Source: Mycolicibacterium komanii
GTDB taxonomy: Bacteria > Actinomycetota > Actinomycetes > Mycobacteriales > Mycobacteriaceae
Reading direction: 5' to 3'
Length of the DNA: 64,000 nt
Assembly (NCBI RefSeq): GCF_001050035.1
Contig: NZ_CVTA01000001.1
Location: 152,409 to 216,408 of the forward strand
Made by a program: the position numbers and the translations under genes. The notes beneath the pieces were generated by a model. It was not told the origin of the DNA, ran no database searches, and saw only the letters and a list, made by a program, of their open reading frames with translations. This document shows, in pieces, positions 44,997-55,044 of this stretch (the first letter of the stretch is position 1; each line of letters starts with the position of its first letter).

Positions 44997-45680
44997 CTAT
45001 TCGTCGCGGTCGGCGGGAACGCGGGTGTGCGCGGTGAGCAACAGATGATCGAACTGCCTCCGCAGATCGTCGCGCTGCGGATCGATCGTGTTCAACTCGG
45101 CGACGACCTGGGAGGCGAGCGCGCGCAGTTTGGTGTTGGTGTGCTGGGAGCGCCACATCAGCAACTCGAACGCAGCCTCGGCGTCGATCCGGTAGACGAG
45201 CATCAACGCGCCCTTGGCCTGCTCGATCGCGGCACGGGCCTCGAACAGCTCGGGCAGCGAGTCGCTCAACGCCTGCCGTCGGGTCTGGGCGAACGTGTCG
45301 GTCAGGTCGATGTAGTAGCCCTCGGTGCCGACGACGGCACCGGTGTCGTCGAGCATCCGATCGCCGATCACGATCACGGTGTGCACCTTGCCCGCGGTGT
45401 CGATGAACCGGTGCCTGCTGGAGAACGAGCCACCGAGGTGCAGGGCGTGGTCCAGTAGGTCCTGCACATGCTGACGGTCGTCAGGGTGCTTGTGCGAGAG
45501 CAGCAGCTCGGTCGTCGGCATCACGGCGCCGGGCTCGTACCCGTGCATCCGGGCCACCTCGTCGGACCATTCCCAGCGCTGCCCCACGAACCAGAACCGG
45601 AACGTGCCGACGTTGCGGTCAGCGATCGCCCAGGCCGAGGCCGACGGCAGCGGGCTGTCCGCCAGGTCCGGGTTCCCCAT
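44997..45680 (-). CDS. PAS-ANTAR signal protein (RNA-binding antiterminator type)
   Basis: 227 residues: N-terminal PAS (FWFVGQRWEWSDEVARMHGYEPG, HKHPDDRQHVQDLL, GDRMLDDTGAVVGTEGYYIDLT), then an ANTAR helix bundle: ARAAIEQAKGALMLVYRIDAEAAFELL, the core that binds two-hairpin RNA and acts as antiterminator. PAS-ANTAR proteins are numerous in mycobacteria. It lies 94 bp upstream of the STAS-kinase-STAS set and in the same direction, so a shared stress circuit is plausible. Confidence 0.9.
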   Translation of the reverse strand: MGNPDLADSPLPSASAWAIADRNVGTFRFWFVGQRWEWSDEVARMHGYEPGAVMPTTELLLSHKHPDDRQHVQDLLDHALHLGGSFSSRHRFIDTAGKVHTVIVIGDRMLDDTGAVVGTEGYYIDLTDTFAQTRRQALSDSLPELFEARAAIEQAKGALMLVYRIDAEAAFELLMWRSQHTNTKLRALASQVVAELNTIDPQRDDLRRQFDHLLLTAHTRVPADRDE

Positions 45681-45749
45681 CTGCCCATCATCGCACCGCA
45701 GACGGCCGTAGGAGTCCGTTCTAGAAGCTCCGTACCCGCCGGTCGCGCC

Positions 45750-48644
45750 CTATTCGGCGGGGCTGGTCGACGCCGCCGCCCGCTCGGGGAACACCGCGGC
45801 CATCCTGCGCCTCGACGCGGGCGTGTGCACCCGCTGCGGCCACCAGAACCACCGGCCGAGCAGCGCCGCGATGGACGGTGTCATGAAGGCCCGCACGATG
45901 AGGGTGTCGAAAAGCAGGCCCAGCGCGATCGTGCTGCCGACTTGGGCGATGCTGCGCAGATCGCCGACCACGAACGAGGCCATCGTCGCGGCGAACACCA
46001 GACCCGCCGACGTGACCACCTTGCCCGAACCGGCCATCGCCCGGATGATCGCGACCTTGAACCCGTGGTGGAGTTCCTCCTTGAACCGGGACACCAGTAG
46101 CAGGTTGTAGTCCGAGCCGACGGCCAAGAGCAGAATCACAGACATCACCAGCACGATCCAGTGCAGGCGGATGCCCAGCAGGTGTTGCCACACCAGTACG
46201 GACAGGCCGAACGACGTGCCCAGTGAGAGCAGCACCGTTCCGACGATCACCGCCGCCGCCACCACGGCCCGGGTGATGATCAGCATGATGATGAAAATCA
46301 ATGCTGCAGCGGACATTCCGGCGATCAGGAGATCGTAGTTGGATCCGTCCCGCATGTCTTTGTAGGTCGCCGCGGTCCCGCCGAGGTAGATGGTGGAGCC
46401 CTCCAGCGGCGTGCCCTTGATGGCCTCCTTGGCCGCGAGCTTGATCGCGTCGATGTGGTCGATGCCCTCCGGGGTGGCCGGATCGCCCTCATGCTCGATG
46501 ATGAAGCGCACCGACTTGCCGTCCGGTGAGATGAAGTTGTCCATACCGCGCTGAAAGTCTTTGTTGTCGAACGCCTCTGGTGGCAGGTAGAACGAGTCGT
46601 CGTTCATCGACTCGTCGAACGCGTCGCCCATCGCGTGCGAGTTCTCCTGCATCGCGGCCATCTGATCCTGCAGCCCCTTCTGCGAGGAGTGCATGGTCAG
46701 CATCATGGTCTTCATTGTCTTCATGGTCTCGATCTGCTGAGGCAGCAGCAGGATCAACTGCGGCATCAGGCTGTCGAGGTGTTCGAGGTCCGGCACCAGG
46801 TGCTGGATGTCATCGGTCAGCGTGTCGATGCCGTCGAGGGTGTCGAAGATCGAGCGCAGCGACCAGCAGACCGGAATGTTGAAGCAGTGCGGTTCCCAGT
46901 AGAAATAACTCCGGACGGGCCGGAAGAAGTCGTCGAAATCGGAGATGTGGTCGCGGATTTCGGCGATGTCGACCGTCATGTTCTTGGTCTTCTGGACCAT
47001 GCTGTGGGTGGTGTCGGCCATCTGCTGCATCAGGGCGGCCATTTTTTCCATCTGGTCGATGGTCGTCTGCATCTCGTCGGCCTGGACCAGCATGTCGGCC
47101 ATCCGGTCCTGCTGGTACTTCTGGTTGAGCTGGTTGGTGGTGCCCTGCATGCTGAGCAAGAACGGAATCGTCGTGTGCTCGATCGGCTTACCCTGCGGCC
47201 GGGTGATGGTCTGCACCCGTGCGATGCCCGGCGCATGGAAGATGCCCTTGGCGATCTTGTCGATCACCAGGAAGTCGGCCGAGTTGCGCAGATCGTGGTC
47301 GCTCTCGACCATCAGCAGTTCGGGGTTCATCCGGGCGGCGTCGAAATGCCGGTCGGCAACGTCGTATCCGATGTTCGCCGGGGTGTCTGCCGGCAGGAAG
47401 TGCCGTCCGTCGTAGTCGACCTTGTAACCGCTGAGCGCCAGCAGGCCCACCAGCGACAGGGCGCACGTCGCGACGAGAACCGGTCCAGGCCACCGCACCA
47501 CCACGACGCCCACCCGCCGCCAACCGCGGGAGTTGATGGGGCGCTTCGGTTCGAACAATCCGAAGCGGCTGCCGACGACGATGACCGCGGGCCCCAGGGT
47601 CAGCGCGGCGACCACGGCGACGAGAATGCCCACCGCGCAGGGCACCGCCATGGTCTGGAACCAGGGCAACCGGGTGAACTTCAAGCACAGCAGAGCGCCG
47701 GCGATGGTGAGCCCCGAACCGAGCACCACGTGGGCGGTGCCGTGGAACATGGTGTAGTACGCGGTTTTCTTGTCCTCACCGAGTTGCCGCGCCTCTTGAT
47801 ACCGGCCGATGAGGAAGATCGCATAGTCGGTGCCCGCCGCGATCGCGATCAGGGTGAGCAGACTGGTGGCGAACGTCGAGAGCCCGATGACCCCGGTGTT
47901 GCCGAGGAACGCGACGATGCCTCGCGAGGCGCCAAGCTCGACGAACACCATCAACAGGATCAGCACCATCGTGGCGATCGAGCGGTAGACGAACAGCAGC
48001 ATCACCGCGATGACGATCAGCGTGGCGATGGTCGCCTTGGCGGCACCTTTGTCACCGGCGACGCGCTGGTCGGCGTTCAGCGCCGCTCCGCCGGTCACGT
48101 AGGCCTTGATGCCCTGTGGTGCGGGCGTTTCCGCGATGATGTCGCGCACCGCTTGGATCGACTCGTTGGCGATCGTCTCACCGATGTTGCCGCGCAGGTA
48201 GATCTGGACGTATGCGGACTTGCCGTCGGCGCTCTGCGCCCCGGCCGCGGTCAGCGGATCGCTCCAGAAGTCGGCGACGTGCTGTACGTGGTCCGGGTCG
48301 GCCCGGAACCGCTTGATCAGTTCGTCGTAATAGTGGTGCGCGTCGGCGCCGAGCGGCTTGTCACCCTCCAGGATCACCATCGCGTTGCTGTCGGAGTCGA
48401 ACTCCTTGAAGTTCGCGCCGACGCGCTGCATCGCGATGAAGGCCGGCGCATCGTGGGCGTTCATCGAGACGGTGTTCGCCTCGCCGACCTTCTCCAGCGA
48501 CGGCACGAACACGTTCGTCACCGCGGTCAGCACGATCCAACCAATGATGATCGGCACCGAGAGCAACCGGATCGCGTGCGCAATGCGCGATGGCACGGCG
48601 CCCGGCGCTTCGGGCGCGGTGCGTCCTGGTTGGATGCTGGTCAT
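45750..48644 (-). CDS. MmpL4/MmpL5-type RND exporter
   Basis: 964-residue inner-membrane exporter. The start [23 protein letters not shown] and [18 protein letters not shown] are typical of MmpL4/5; first helix bundle around [22 protein letters not shown] and second around [22 protein letters not shown], with both Asp-Tyr relay pairs. Between them, about residues 500-670, lies a Met/Gln-rich coiled coil ([19 protein letters not shown]) that builds the periplasmic stalk in this class. MmpL4/5 export mycobactin-type siderophores and drugs with an MmpS partner; no mmpS gene is next to it. ATG 48644 fits the family start. Confidence 0.92.
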   Translation of the reverse strand: MTSIQPGRTAPEAPGAVPSRIAHAIRLLSVPIIIGWIVLTAVTNVFVPSLEKVGEANTVSMNAHDAPAFIAMQRVGANFKEFDSDSNAMVILEGDKPLGADAHHYYDELIKRFRADPDHVQHVADFWSDPLTAAGAQSADGKSAYVQIYLRGNIGETIANESIQAVRDIIAETPAPQGIKAYVTGGAALNADQRVAGDKGAAKATIATLIVIAVMLLFVYRSIATMVLILLMVFVELGASRGIVAFLGNTGVIGLSTFATSLLTLIAIAAGTDYAIFLIGRYQEARQLGEDKKTAYYTMFHGTAHVVLGSGLTIAGALLCLKFTRLPWFQTMAVPCAVGILVAVVAALTLGPAVIVVGSRFGLFEPKRPINSRGWRRVGVVVVRWPGPVLVATCALSLVGLLALSGYKVDYDGRHFLPADTPANIGYDVADRHFDAARMNPELLMVESDHDLRNSADFLVIDKIAKGIFHAPGIARVQTITRPQGKPIEHTTIPFLLSMQGTTNQLNQKYQQDRMADMLVQADEMQTTIDQMEKMAALMQQMADTTHSMVQKTKNMTVDIAEIRDHISDFDDFFRPVRSYFYWEPHCFNIPVCWSLRSIFDTLDGIDTLTDDIQHLVPDLEHLDSLMPQLILLLPQQIETMKTMKTMMLTMHSSQKGLQDQMAAMQENSHAMGDAFDESMNDDSFYLPPEAFDNKDFQRGMDNFISPDGKSVRFIIEHEGDPATPEGIDHIDAIKLAAKEAIKGTPLEGSTIYLGGTAATYKDMRDGSNYDLLIAGMSAAALIFIIMLIITRAVVAAAVIVGTVLLSLGTSFGLSVLVWQHLLGIRLHWIVLVMSVILLLAVGSDYNLLLVSRFKEELHHGFKVAIIRAMAGSGKVVTSAGLVFAATMASFVVGDLRSIAQVGSTIALGLLFDTLIVRAFMTPSIAALLGRWFWWPQRVHTPASRRRMAAVFPERAAASTSPAE

Positions 48645-49196
48645 GCCATGACCCCTCGGTGGCGTGGATCGCCGGCCGACCGGGCCAGACGACCCCGTTA
48701 CCGTGCGTGTCGTATATCTAGCCCGTCGAAATATCTGCTGTCAATCGTTTGAAAGGCCGCGCGGGTGGGCGCGGCGGGACGCGACGTTGGCTGAGACAAA
48801 GTGGCACACCTCGCTCGCGGGATATGCGCGACGGCGTGAAGGCCAGCCCGGGCTCCGGCAACTTTGCTCTACGCAGGTAGGCACGTGTACGAGTCGGGCT
48901 TCGGCTAAATCGATGCATCGGCCGCCAGGCGGTCAGCGCAAGCGGCCGTGAGCTTGTCAGCAACCCTTTGAAGTACGTTTCAGCAGATCCCTATCAGGGA
49001 AGTGGCGAAGGTCACTCTCCGGAAGAAGACGTGGCCCCCGACGATCGGTGACTCTCGGGTAAATTTCGGCGGGTACGCAGCTTGATTCTGCAAGCACCGC
49101 GCTTCAACTGCGATATGCAAGCTTATGGAGCGGTTCGATTCCCGGCGAGCCATGCGCCGTAACTCCCTCTAGGTAGAGTGGCGGAACGCTTGCTTG
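48645..49196. other. Large divergent intergenic region
   Basis: About 550 bp between the MmpL gene and the iron-box promoter. Open frames here are short and lack codon bias. I see a possible small hairpin CCCT-ATC-AGGG near 48994 and a tRNA T-arm-like string near 49130 that does not fold into a tRNA. No other feature; it could hold an sRNA. Confidence 0.4.
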
Positions 49197-49215
49197 TAAG
49201 GATAGGCTCAGCTAA
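49197..49215 (+). promoter_or_regulatory. IdeR-type iron box inside the promoter of the repeat protein
   Basis: TAAGGATAGGCTCAGCTAA agrees with the IdeR consensus TTAGGTTAGGCTAACCTAA at 15 of 19 positions. It fills the spacer of a good SigA-type promoter (TTGCTT 49190-49195, 17 bp, TAATCT 49213-49218), so bound IdeR would block transcription. It ends 46 bp before the GTG start. Confidence 0.75.
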
Positions 49216-49261
49216 TCTCCGAATGCCATTTGGCAAATTCGCAGGCACAACAGGAGAAAAC

Positions 49262-51031
49262 GTGCAACTAGCAGCTCAGGCTGATCCACCGGTTTACGGT
49301 CTCTCGCCCAGTTACTCACCATCGCCGCGCCGCAGCCCGAAGCTGTTGATTGCTGGTGTCGCGATGGCGAGTGCCGGCGTGATCGCGGTCAGCCCGGTGA
49401 CCCCACCGATGCCGAACATTCAGGACGTTCAAGAGCGTGCGGCGCAGGCCGCGGTCCAGCTCACGGCGGCCGCCAATCCGCTCCTTGTGTGGGGCCAGAC
49501 CATCGCCGACACGTTCGGCAGCCTGGACCAGCTGACGCGGGACTCCACGACGGCGACGCTGAATCTCGCCGATGCGCTGAGCACCGGTTACATCTTCCAG
49601 GAGGCCGTGAGCGCCCTGGTCCAGAACATCCTCAACCCGGGTCCCCTGCTCAACGAGTTCATCAACTTCAGCTCGAAGTACGGCCCCACCATCACCACCG
49701 CGATCTCGGGCACCTTCGAGAGGCTGCAGTTGGCGGTGGAGGAGTTCCCGACCGCGGTCATCGAGTCGCTGACCTACCTGTCGCAGGGGCAGTTCGTCGA
49801 GGCGTTCTCGAAGATCAACGGCTGGTTCGTGCTCCGGGTGCTCGGCGGGGTTCAGCCGCTGATTCCGATCCTGTCCATCCCGGCTCAGTTCGTCGACGCC
49901 CTCCCGGGCACGTACGCCCTGCCGAAACTGCTCGACGTGGTGTCCGAGTTCGCGGTCACCAAGGCCATTTTCGAGCCGTTCCTCGGCGGGATCCTGCAGT
50001 CCATGGAGGTACTCGACGCCGCCCGCCAAGCGCTGGTCGACGGGAACATCGGCGATGCGATCGTCCACCTGGTGAACCTGCCGGCGAAGGCGTTGAACGC
50101 TCTGCTCAACGGAATGACGCCGGCCGGCACCACTGCGGAGTGGCAGGGCTTGCTCGACCGTGGTCTGGTCACCTACCTGACGGTCACGCTGCCCAACCAG
50201 ATCGCCAACGCGATCAAGCCACCCGCTCCCGCTGACTCCACCGTGACGAGCTTCGGCGCGACGGGCCCGTCCGAGTTCAGGTTCGGCGGTGACATCGTCC
50301 CGATCAGCCTGGTCGACAAGGGCGAAGGTGAAAGCCTCGGCACCGGAGACGGCGAAGGCGCGGGCGAGGGCACCGGTGAAGGCGTCGGCGACGGCACCGG
50401 CGAAGGCGTCGGCGAAGGCGTCGGCGACGGCACGGGCGAAGGCGTCGGCGAAGGCGCGGGCGAGGGCACCGGCGAAGGCGCCGGGGAAGGCGTCGGCGAG
50501 GGAACCGGTGAAGGCGTCGGCGAAGGCTCCGGCGAAGGCGTCGGCGAGGGCTCGAACGAAGGCACCGGTGAAGGCGCGGGCGAAGCTGCCGGCAACTCCG
50601 ACACCGGCACCACCGGCACCGGCTCCGGCAGCACCACCGGCACCGGCTCCGGCAGCACCACCGGCACCGGCTCCGGCAGCACCACCGGCTCGAATACCGG
50701 CACGGGGAGCAACACCTCCGGTATCAGCACCAGCAGGGGCGCCGGCTCGGGTGGCACCACCGGCACCGGCACCGGCACCACCGGCACGGGCACCACGGGC
50801 AGCGCGACCGGTGGCTCCAGCACGACCGGCAGCGGCTCGGGCAGCACCACCGGCACCGCGTCAGGTAGCACGACCGGCACCACCTCGGGCAGCACCACCG
50901 GCACCGCGTCAGGCAGCACCACCGGCACCGGCTCGGGTTCCGGCACCGCGTCGGGCGGCACCGGCAGCGGCTCGGGTAGCGGCAGCGGCTCGGGTAGCGG
51001 CAACGGCTCCGGCTCGAGCAGCAACAAGTAA
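49262..51031 (+). CDS. Surface/exported repeat protein with Gly-Glu and Gly-Ser-Thr arrays
   Basis: 589 residues. After VQLAAQADPPVYGLS and a hydrophobic segment (KLLIAGVAMASAGVIAVSP, atypical signal) comes a 300-residue helical domain with many Leu/Ala/Phe (NPLLVWGQTIADTFGSLDQL, ILSIPAQFVDALPG). From about residue 350 it is repeats: GEGxGEG/GDG units with Glu/Asp every third residue, then TGTGSGSTTG-type units to the end. GTG 49262 is chosen because AGGAG lies 6 bp before it and an iron box and promoter lie between it and the next possible start at 49178. I know similar proteins only as mycobacterial PE/PPE-like or repeat-rich exported proteins without function; the acidic array could bind cations, including iron. 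Confidence 0.82.
   Translation: MQLAAQADPPVYGLSPSYSPSPRRSPKLLIAGVAMASAGVIAVSPVTPPMPNIQDVQERAAQAAVQLTAAANPLLVWGQTIADTFGSLDQLTRDSTTATLNLADALSTGYIFQEAVSALVQNILNPGPLLNEFINFSSKYGPTITTAISGTFERLQLAVEEFPTAVIESLTYLSQGQFVEAFSKINGWFVLRVLGGVQPLIPILSIPAQFVDALPGTYALPKLLDVVSEFAVTKAIFEPFLGGILQSMEVLDAARQALVDGNIGDAIVHLVNLPAKALNALLNGMTPAGTTAEWQGLLDRGLVTYLTVTLPNQIANAIKPPAPADSTVTSFGATGPSEFRFGGDIVPISLVDKGEGESLGTGDGEGAGEGTGEGVGDGTGEGVGEGVGDGTGEGVGEGAGEGTGEGAGEGVGEGTGEGVGEGSGEGVGEGSNEGTGEGAGEAAGNSDTGTTGTGSGSTTGTGSGSTTGTGSGSTTGSNTGTGSNTSGISTSRGAGSGGTTGTGTGTTGTGTTGSATGGSSTTGSGSGSTTGTASGSTTGTTSGSTTGTASGSTTGTGSGSGTASGGTGSGSGSGSGSGSGNGSGSSSNK
50323..51028 (+). repeat. Coding repeat array: GEG units, then TGTGSGSTTG units
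   Basis: Imperfect short tandem repeats of GGCGAAGGC/GGCGACGGC (Gly-Glu-Gly, Gly-Asp-Gly) to about 50590, then Gly/Ser/Thr units, including three perfect 24-bp copies of GGCACCGGCTCCGGCAGCAC (plus CACC) at 50615-50686. Such an array is prone to length change by slipped replication. Confidence 0.85.
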
Positions 51032-51045
51032 CTAGGTACGACGCT

Positions 51046-51075
51046 GACGGCCCCCTCGGCAACGAGGGGGCCGTC
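51046..51075 (+). terminator. Strong hairpin terminator after the repeat protein gene
   Basis: GACGGCCCCCTCG, tetraloop GCAA, CGAGGGGGCCGTC: a perfect 13-bp stem with a GNRA loop, 14 bp after the stop codon. Followed by TTGCGT rather than a T run, as usual in mycobacteria. It can serve the convergent amidohydrolase gene as well. Confidence 0.85.
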
Positions 51076-51168
51076 TTGCGTCAAGACAAGCGCCGTAACG
51101 AATGATCAAGCGCCGCTTAGGGACTGACTATCCGCTCGGCGCCCAACGGCCTGTCGCGGCGCGCGTTG

Positions 51169-52929
51169 TCAGCGGGCGCCGCGCACCAGCCGTCCCGGCC
51201 GGGCACCGGTGTCGACCCCGTCGCGGCGCGTCACCACCCCGCTGACGATCGTCGCGGTGTATCCGGAGGCACCCTGCACCAGGCGCTGGCCTCCCGCCGG
51301 AAGGTCATAAGCCATCCGCGCGGGATGCAGTGTCAGCGCGTCCATGTCGATGACGTTGACGTCGGCCTTCTTCCCCACCTCGATGACGCCGCGATCAGAT
51401 AGCCCGAACAGCCGCGCGGTGTCGTGGGACTGCTTGCGGACGACGTATTCAAGCGGCAGCTTTTCGCCACGGTGACGGTCGCGCGCCCAATGCGTGAGCA
51501 GGAACGTGGGATACGAAGCGTCACAGATCATTCCGCAGTGCGCGCCGCCGTCGGACAGACCGACGACACCGGCCGGGTGCAGCAGCATCTCTCGGATCGC
51601 ATCGTGATTGCCGTAGAAGTAGTTGTAGAACGGCAGCATCAGCATCGCGGTCGCGTTGTCCTCGAGCATCAGGTCGTACAACGTGGAGAGCGGATCTTCG
51701 CCGCGGTCGCTGGCGATCTTCTCGACCGTCCGCTCCACGGTCGGTTCGTAGTCCGGCGGATCGCCCAGCGCATACACGCGTCCGAGCGAATGCTGTACGA
51801 GCGCGAACATGCCGTCGAACAACACGTTTGGATCGGGAGGCAGATCCTCGTCGGCCAGGATCGCGGACTTGACCGCCGGGTCGGCAAGGCGCGCGGCCAA
51901 CTCCTCACGGCTGCATTCGGCCTTCAGCTTGCGGAAGGTCGGGCGGTGGGTGAACGCGTGGTGGCCGGGGAAGCCGAACAGCATGCCGAACGGGCGCGCC
52001 GCGATCTGCGGGTAGAGCTCGCTGCCCGCTGCATGCGCGTCCGCTGAGATGTCGAGTTGTTCACGCCAGAGATCGGGCGCCGCATCGACCTGGATCATCC
52101 CGAACGAGATCGGACGGTCGATCTCCGCGGCCAGACGCTTCATCCACTCCAGTTCCTTCTTCGGCGCGATGATGTCTTCGCCGGCGACCCCCTGCGGCGC
52201 CAGCTCGAACACGGCCCGTCCACCCGCGGCCATGGCGCGGCCGAGGCCGAAAAGTTCGTCCTCGGCGGCGAAGGTGCCGGGAACCGGTTCACCGTCGATG
52301 GCGCGATGACCCAGCGTCCGTGACGTCGAAAAGCCCAGTGCGCCTGCCTCGATGCCTTCTTGTACCAGGCGCGCCATCGCCGCGATGTCCTCCGGCGTGG
52401 CGGGCTCGTTGCGGGCGCCGCGCTCCCCCATCGCATACGCGCGAACCGCGCCGTGGGCGATCTGACTGCCGACGTCGACGGCGAACTCCTTCTTCTCCAC
52501 GGCGTCGAGGTATTCCGGATAGCTCTCCCACCCCCATGTGATGCCCTCGGTGAGCGCCGTGCCGGGAATGTCCTCGACACCCTCCATCAAGCCGATCAGC
52601 CAGTCCTCCCGACCCGGCCGCACGGGCGCGAACCCCACTCCGCAGTTACCGGTCACCACGGTCGTCACACCGTGACCGCTGGACGGCTCGAGCTTGCTGT
52701 CCCAGCTGACCTGCCCGTCGTAATGGGTGTGGATGTCGACGAAACCGGGCGCGACGACCTTCCCGGTCGCGTCGATCGTCTCGGCGGCCTCACCCTCCAG
52801 CGGGGTGCCGCCCGGGCCGCGGCGACGAACCTCGACGATCTTGCCGTCCTTGATCCCGATGTCCGCAGTGAACCGGTCCGCCCCTGTGCCGTCGACGACC
52901 GTTCCGCCAGTGATCTTCAGGTCGAACAC
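51169..52929 (-). CDS. D-aminoacylase/N-acyl-D-amino-acid deacylase-like amidohydrolase
   Basis: 586-residue metal-dependent amidohydrolase. The HxH motif stands in [17 protein letters not shown]; a conserved Cys in [12 protein letters not shown] bridges zinc in D-aminoacylases; the catalytic Asp is in [12 protein letters not shown]-terminal beta-sandwich parts are [17 protein letters not shown]. Actual substrate may be an N-acyl amino acid or another amide. ATG 52929 is divergent from the Rieske oxygenase; a palindrome lies between. Mycobacteria carry several such genes in lipid/steroid catabolic regions. Confidence 0.9.
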   Translation of the reverse strand: MFDLKITGGTVVDGTGADRFTADIGIKDGKIVEVRRRGPGGTPLEGEAAETIDATGKVVAPGFVDIHTHYDGQVSWDSKLEPSSGHGVTTVVTGNCGVGFAPVRPGREDWLIGLMEGVEDIPGTALTEGITWGWESYPEYLDAVEKKEFAVDVGSQIAHGAVRAYAMGERGARNEPATPEDIAAMARLVQEGIEAGALGFSTSRTLGHRAIDGEPVPGTFAAEDELFGLGRAMAAGGRAVFELAPQGVAGEDIIAPKKELEWMKRLAAEIDRPISFGMIQVDAAPDLWREQLDISADAHAAGSELYPQIAARPFGMLFGFPGHHAFTHRPTFRKLKAECSREELAARLADPAVKSAILADEDLPPDPNVLFDGMFALVQHSLGRVYALGDPPDYEPTVERTVEKIASDRGEDPLSTLYDLMLEDNATAMLMLPFYNYFYGNHDAIREMLLHPAGVVGLSDGGAHCGMICDASYPTFLLTHWARDRHRGEKLPLEYVVRKQSHDTARLFGLSDRGVIEVGKKADVNVIDMDALTLHPARMAYDLPAGGQRLVQGASGYTATIVSGVVTRRDGVDTGARPGRLVRGAR

Positions 52930-52972
52930 GATTAGCCCTCCGCATCCAGGTTTCAGCCGCTAGTGTCGGGCA

Positions 52973-52989
52973 CTGTAACACCGTTACAG
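52973..52989. promoter_or_regulatory. TetR-type operator between the amidohydrolase and the Rieske oxygenase
   Basis: CTGTAAC-ACC-GTTACAG, perfect 7-bp arms, ending 5 bp before the Rieske oxygenase ATG. The TetR gene at 54331 in the same operon is the likely binder. Confidence 0.7.
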
Positions 52990-52994
52990 AGGCC

Positions 52995-54368
52995 ATGGCG
53001 GCGACTTCGGAAGGACCGTCCGTGACGCACACTGCGCAAGAAGTCCGGCGCGAAGACGCGATCGGCGTCCCGCCCGCACGACCGACCTTGGTACCCGCCG
53101 AGCGGTATTACTCCCCCGCGTTCGCGCAGCTGGAGATCGAGCGCATGTGGCCGAAGGTGTGGCAACTGGCCTGCACGGTCGACCACGTCGCCGAGCCCGG
53201 CGACTATTTCGAGTACCGCTGCGGACCGTACTCGGTGCTGATCGTGTGCGGCGACGACGGTGTCCTGCGTGCGTTCCAGAACGTGTGCAGGCACCGCGGC
53301 AACTCGCTGTGCTCCGGTTCCGGCGCGGGCCTGCGTGAGCTGCGGTGCGGATACCACGGGTGGACCTGGGATCTCGGCGGGGCGCTGCGGCGAGTGCCGA
53401 ACCGCAAGGGATTCGGCGCACTGCACATGGCCGAGCTTCCCCTCGTTCCGGTGGCCGTCGAGACCTGGGAGCGGCTCGTGTTCGTCAACCTCGACGTCGA
53501 TGCGATGCCGCTGATGGATTATCTGGAGGAGATGCCCGCCGACGTGAAGTGGTGCGGGCTCAGCGATTTCCGTTGCTATGCCACGATGACGATCGACGTG
53601 GACGCGAACTGGAAGACGATCGCCGACGGATACAGCGAGACCTACCACATTCAGACCCTGCACCCCGAGCTGCACCGCTGCATGGACGATGTCTATGCGC
53701 CGCAGACGATCTGGGGTCACACCGGAAAATCCGAACAGGTGTACGGGGTTCCGAGTCCGCATCTGAAGCAGTCCCTGCGCGACGACGAGGTGTGGGACGC
53801 GTACGTGTGCACGCAGGGCGCACTCATGGGCGTCGAAGAGGGCACACCACTGCCCGACGACCGGGAACCCGGCGCATCGGTGGCCGACGTGATCGCAGCC
53901 CGCACCCGTGCGTTCGCCGCCTCCAGGGGCGTCGACCTCGGCTGGGCGGGCACCGACGAGGTGATGCGCCTGCACCAGTACAACGTGTTCCCGAACATGA
54001 CACTGCTGATGAACGCCGACCACCTCACGGTCATGACGTCACACCCGGGGACCGACCCGGATCACGGCGAGTTGGTGATGCTGCTGTGGTCCCGGATGGC
54101 GCCCGGCGCGCCACGCACCCAGCCCGTCGACGTGCGGATGACCGCCGACGAAGCACACCCCGGCCTCGTTCTCACACAAGACATCTCGGTACTGGCCGGG
54201 TTGCAGCGCGGTCTACATCAGCCGGGCTTCACGCACCTGACCCTGTCCAACGAGGAGCGCCGCGTGATCAACATGCACCGCAACCTCGAGCGCTACCTCG
54301 ACCTGCCCGAGTCCGACCGGATGACCGGGGGTGAACCCGGTGCCCTCACAGCGCAGAACGACCGCTAG
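52995..54368 (+). CDS. Rieske non-haem iron oxygenase, alpha subunit (second in window)
   Basis: 457 residues. Rieske ligands in NVCRHRGNSLC (about residue 97) and LRCGYHGWTWD (about 117); mononuclear iron His pair in DGYSETYHIQTLHPEL. The C-terminal domain is of the alpha-only oxygenase type. No ferredoxin or reductase gene adjoins. Only distantly like the Rieske protein at 26.4 kb. ATG 52995 lies 5 bp after the palindromic operator, so mRNA leader and operator overlap. Its 3' end overlaps the TetR gene by 38 bp. Confidence 0.93.
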   Translation: MAATSEGPSVTHTAQEVRREDAIGVPPARPTLVPAERYYSPAFAQLEIERMWPKVWQLACTVDHVAEPGDYFEYRCGPYSVLIVCGDDGVLRAFQNVCRHRGNSLCSGSGAGLRELRCGYHGWTWDLGGALRRVPNRKGFGALHMAELPLVPVAVETWERLVFVNLDVDAMPLMDYLEEMPADVKWCGLSDFRCYATMTIDVDANWKTIADGYSETYHIQTLHPELHRCMDDVYAPQTIWGHTGKSEQVYGVPSPHLKQSLRDDEVWDAYVCTQGALMGVEEGTPLPDDREPGASVADVIAARTRAFAASRGVDLGWAGTDEVMRLHQYNVFPNMTLLMNADHLTVMTSHPGTDPDHGELVMLLWSRMAPGAPRTQPVDVRMTADEAHPGLVLTQDISVLAGLQRGLHQPGFTHLTLSNEERRVINMHRNLERYLDLPESDRMTGGEPGALTAQNDR

Positions 54369-55044
54369 AGCCCAGGAGGCGGTCAGCGCCGACGTCGTCC
54401 TCGACACCGCCGCCAAGATGATCGAACTCCACGGCGTCGACGGCTTCACCATGCGCGGGCTGGCTGAGCAGCTCGGTGTGGCGGTGACTTCGATCTATTG
54501 GCACGTCGGCGGCCGCGACAAGCTGCTCGACGGCCTCGTGGACCGGTTGCTCGACGAGATGGCGCATCTGCCGGCCGTCGGCGACAACGCGGTGGATCGC
54601 ATCGCGTCGCTCGCGCACGCTCAACGCCGGGCGCTGATCAGTAGGCAGCACCTGCTCGCCATCGCGCACGAGCGAGATCAGACGCCGCGGTTGTTCCTGC
54701 CGGTTCAACGGGCGCTGGCGGCGCAGCTTGCCGAACTGGGGGTGACGGGCCACGACGCCGCGCTCGTGCTGCGTGCGGTCGAGGTGCACGTCATTTCCTC
54801 TGCGGTGATGCAGTTCTCAGCTGTGCGCGGTGAGAAGCACGACGAGGAGGATCCCTCGCTGTGGACCGACGATTGGCCCGACCGGGCACTCGTCGAGGCG
54901 CTGCAGTCGCCGACCGACTACGACGCGGTGTTCGCCTACGGATTGGAGGCGCTGCTGGCGCCGCTGCGGCAGCGAGCGGCTACGCGGGCGCGTAGCGCAG
55001 CATCGTCACATCGTGCTCGGGGTAGTCGAAGAACACGGGCTTGA
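54331..55044 (+). CDS. TetR family transcriptional regulator
   Basis: 237 residues. Helix-turn-helix FTMRGLAEQLGVAVTSIYWHVGGRDKLLDGL, and a long ligand-binding domain of the TetR_C type. GTG 54331 lies within the end of the Rieske gene. The final 25 residues are Arg/Ser-rich and overlap the convergent DUF35 gene by 65 bp, an unusual amount; the true protein may be shorter in relatives. It probably represses its own operon and the divergent amidohydrolase through the CTGTAAC palindrome. Confidence 0.87.
   Translation: MNPVPSQRRTTARAQEAVSADVVLDTAAKMIELHGVDGFTMRGLAEQLGVAVTSIYWHVGGRDKLLDGLVDRLLDEMAHLPAVGDNAVDRIASLAHAQRRALISRQHLLAIAHERDQTPRLFLPVQRALAAQLAELGVTGHDAALVLRAVEVHVISSAVMQFSAVRGEKHDEEDPSLWTDDWPDRALVEALQSPTDYDAVFAYGLEALLAPLRQRAATRARSAASSHRARGSRRTRA

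Noticed and set aside
46635..48752. 705-codon frame opposite the MmpL gene
   Set aside because: His/Arg/Gly-rich shadow; the MmpL frame carries all family motifs.
48664..48963. Short frames on both strands in the MmpL upstream gap
   Set aside because: Arg/Pro-rich, no start signals, mutually overlapping.
49057..49062. GGGTAA as a SigF -10 box before the repeat protein
   Set aside because: No GTTT-like -35 at 15-17 bp; the SigA-type promoter nearer the gene is better.
49129..49146. tRNA T-arm-like string GGTTCGATTCCCGG
   Set aside because: The flanking stems do not pair and no acceptor or anticodon arm is found, so neither a tRNA nor a clear att site.
50173..51084. 303-codon antisense frame rich in Pro-Ser/Pro-Val repeats opposite the repeat protein
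   Set aside because: It is the mirror of the GEG/GST coding repeats; the iron-box promoter, ribosome site and terminator all fit the plus-strand gene.
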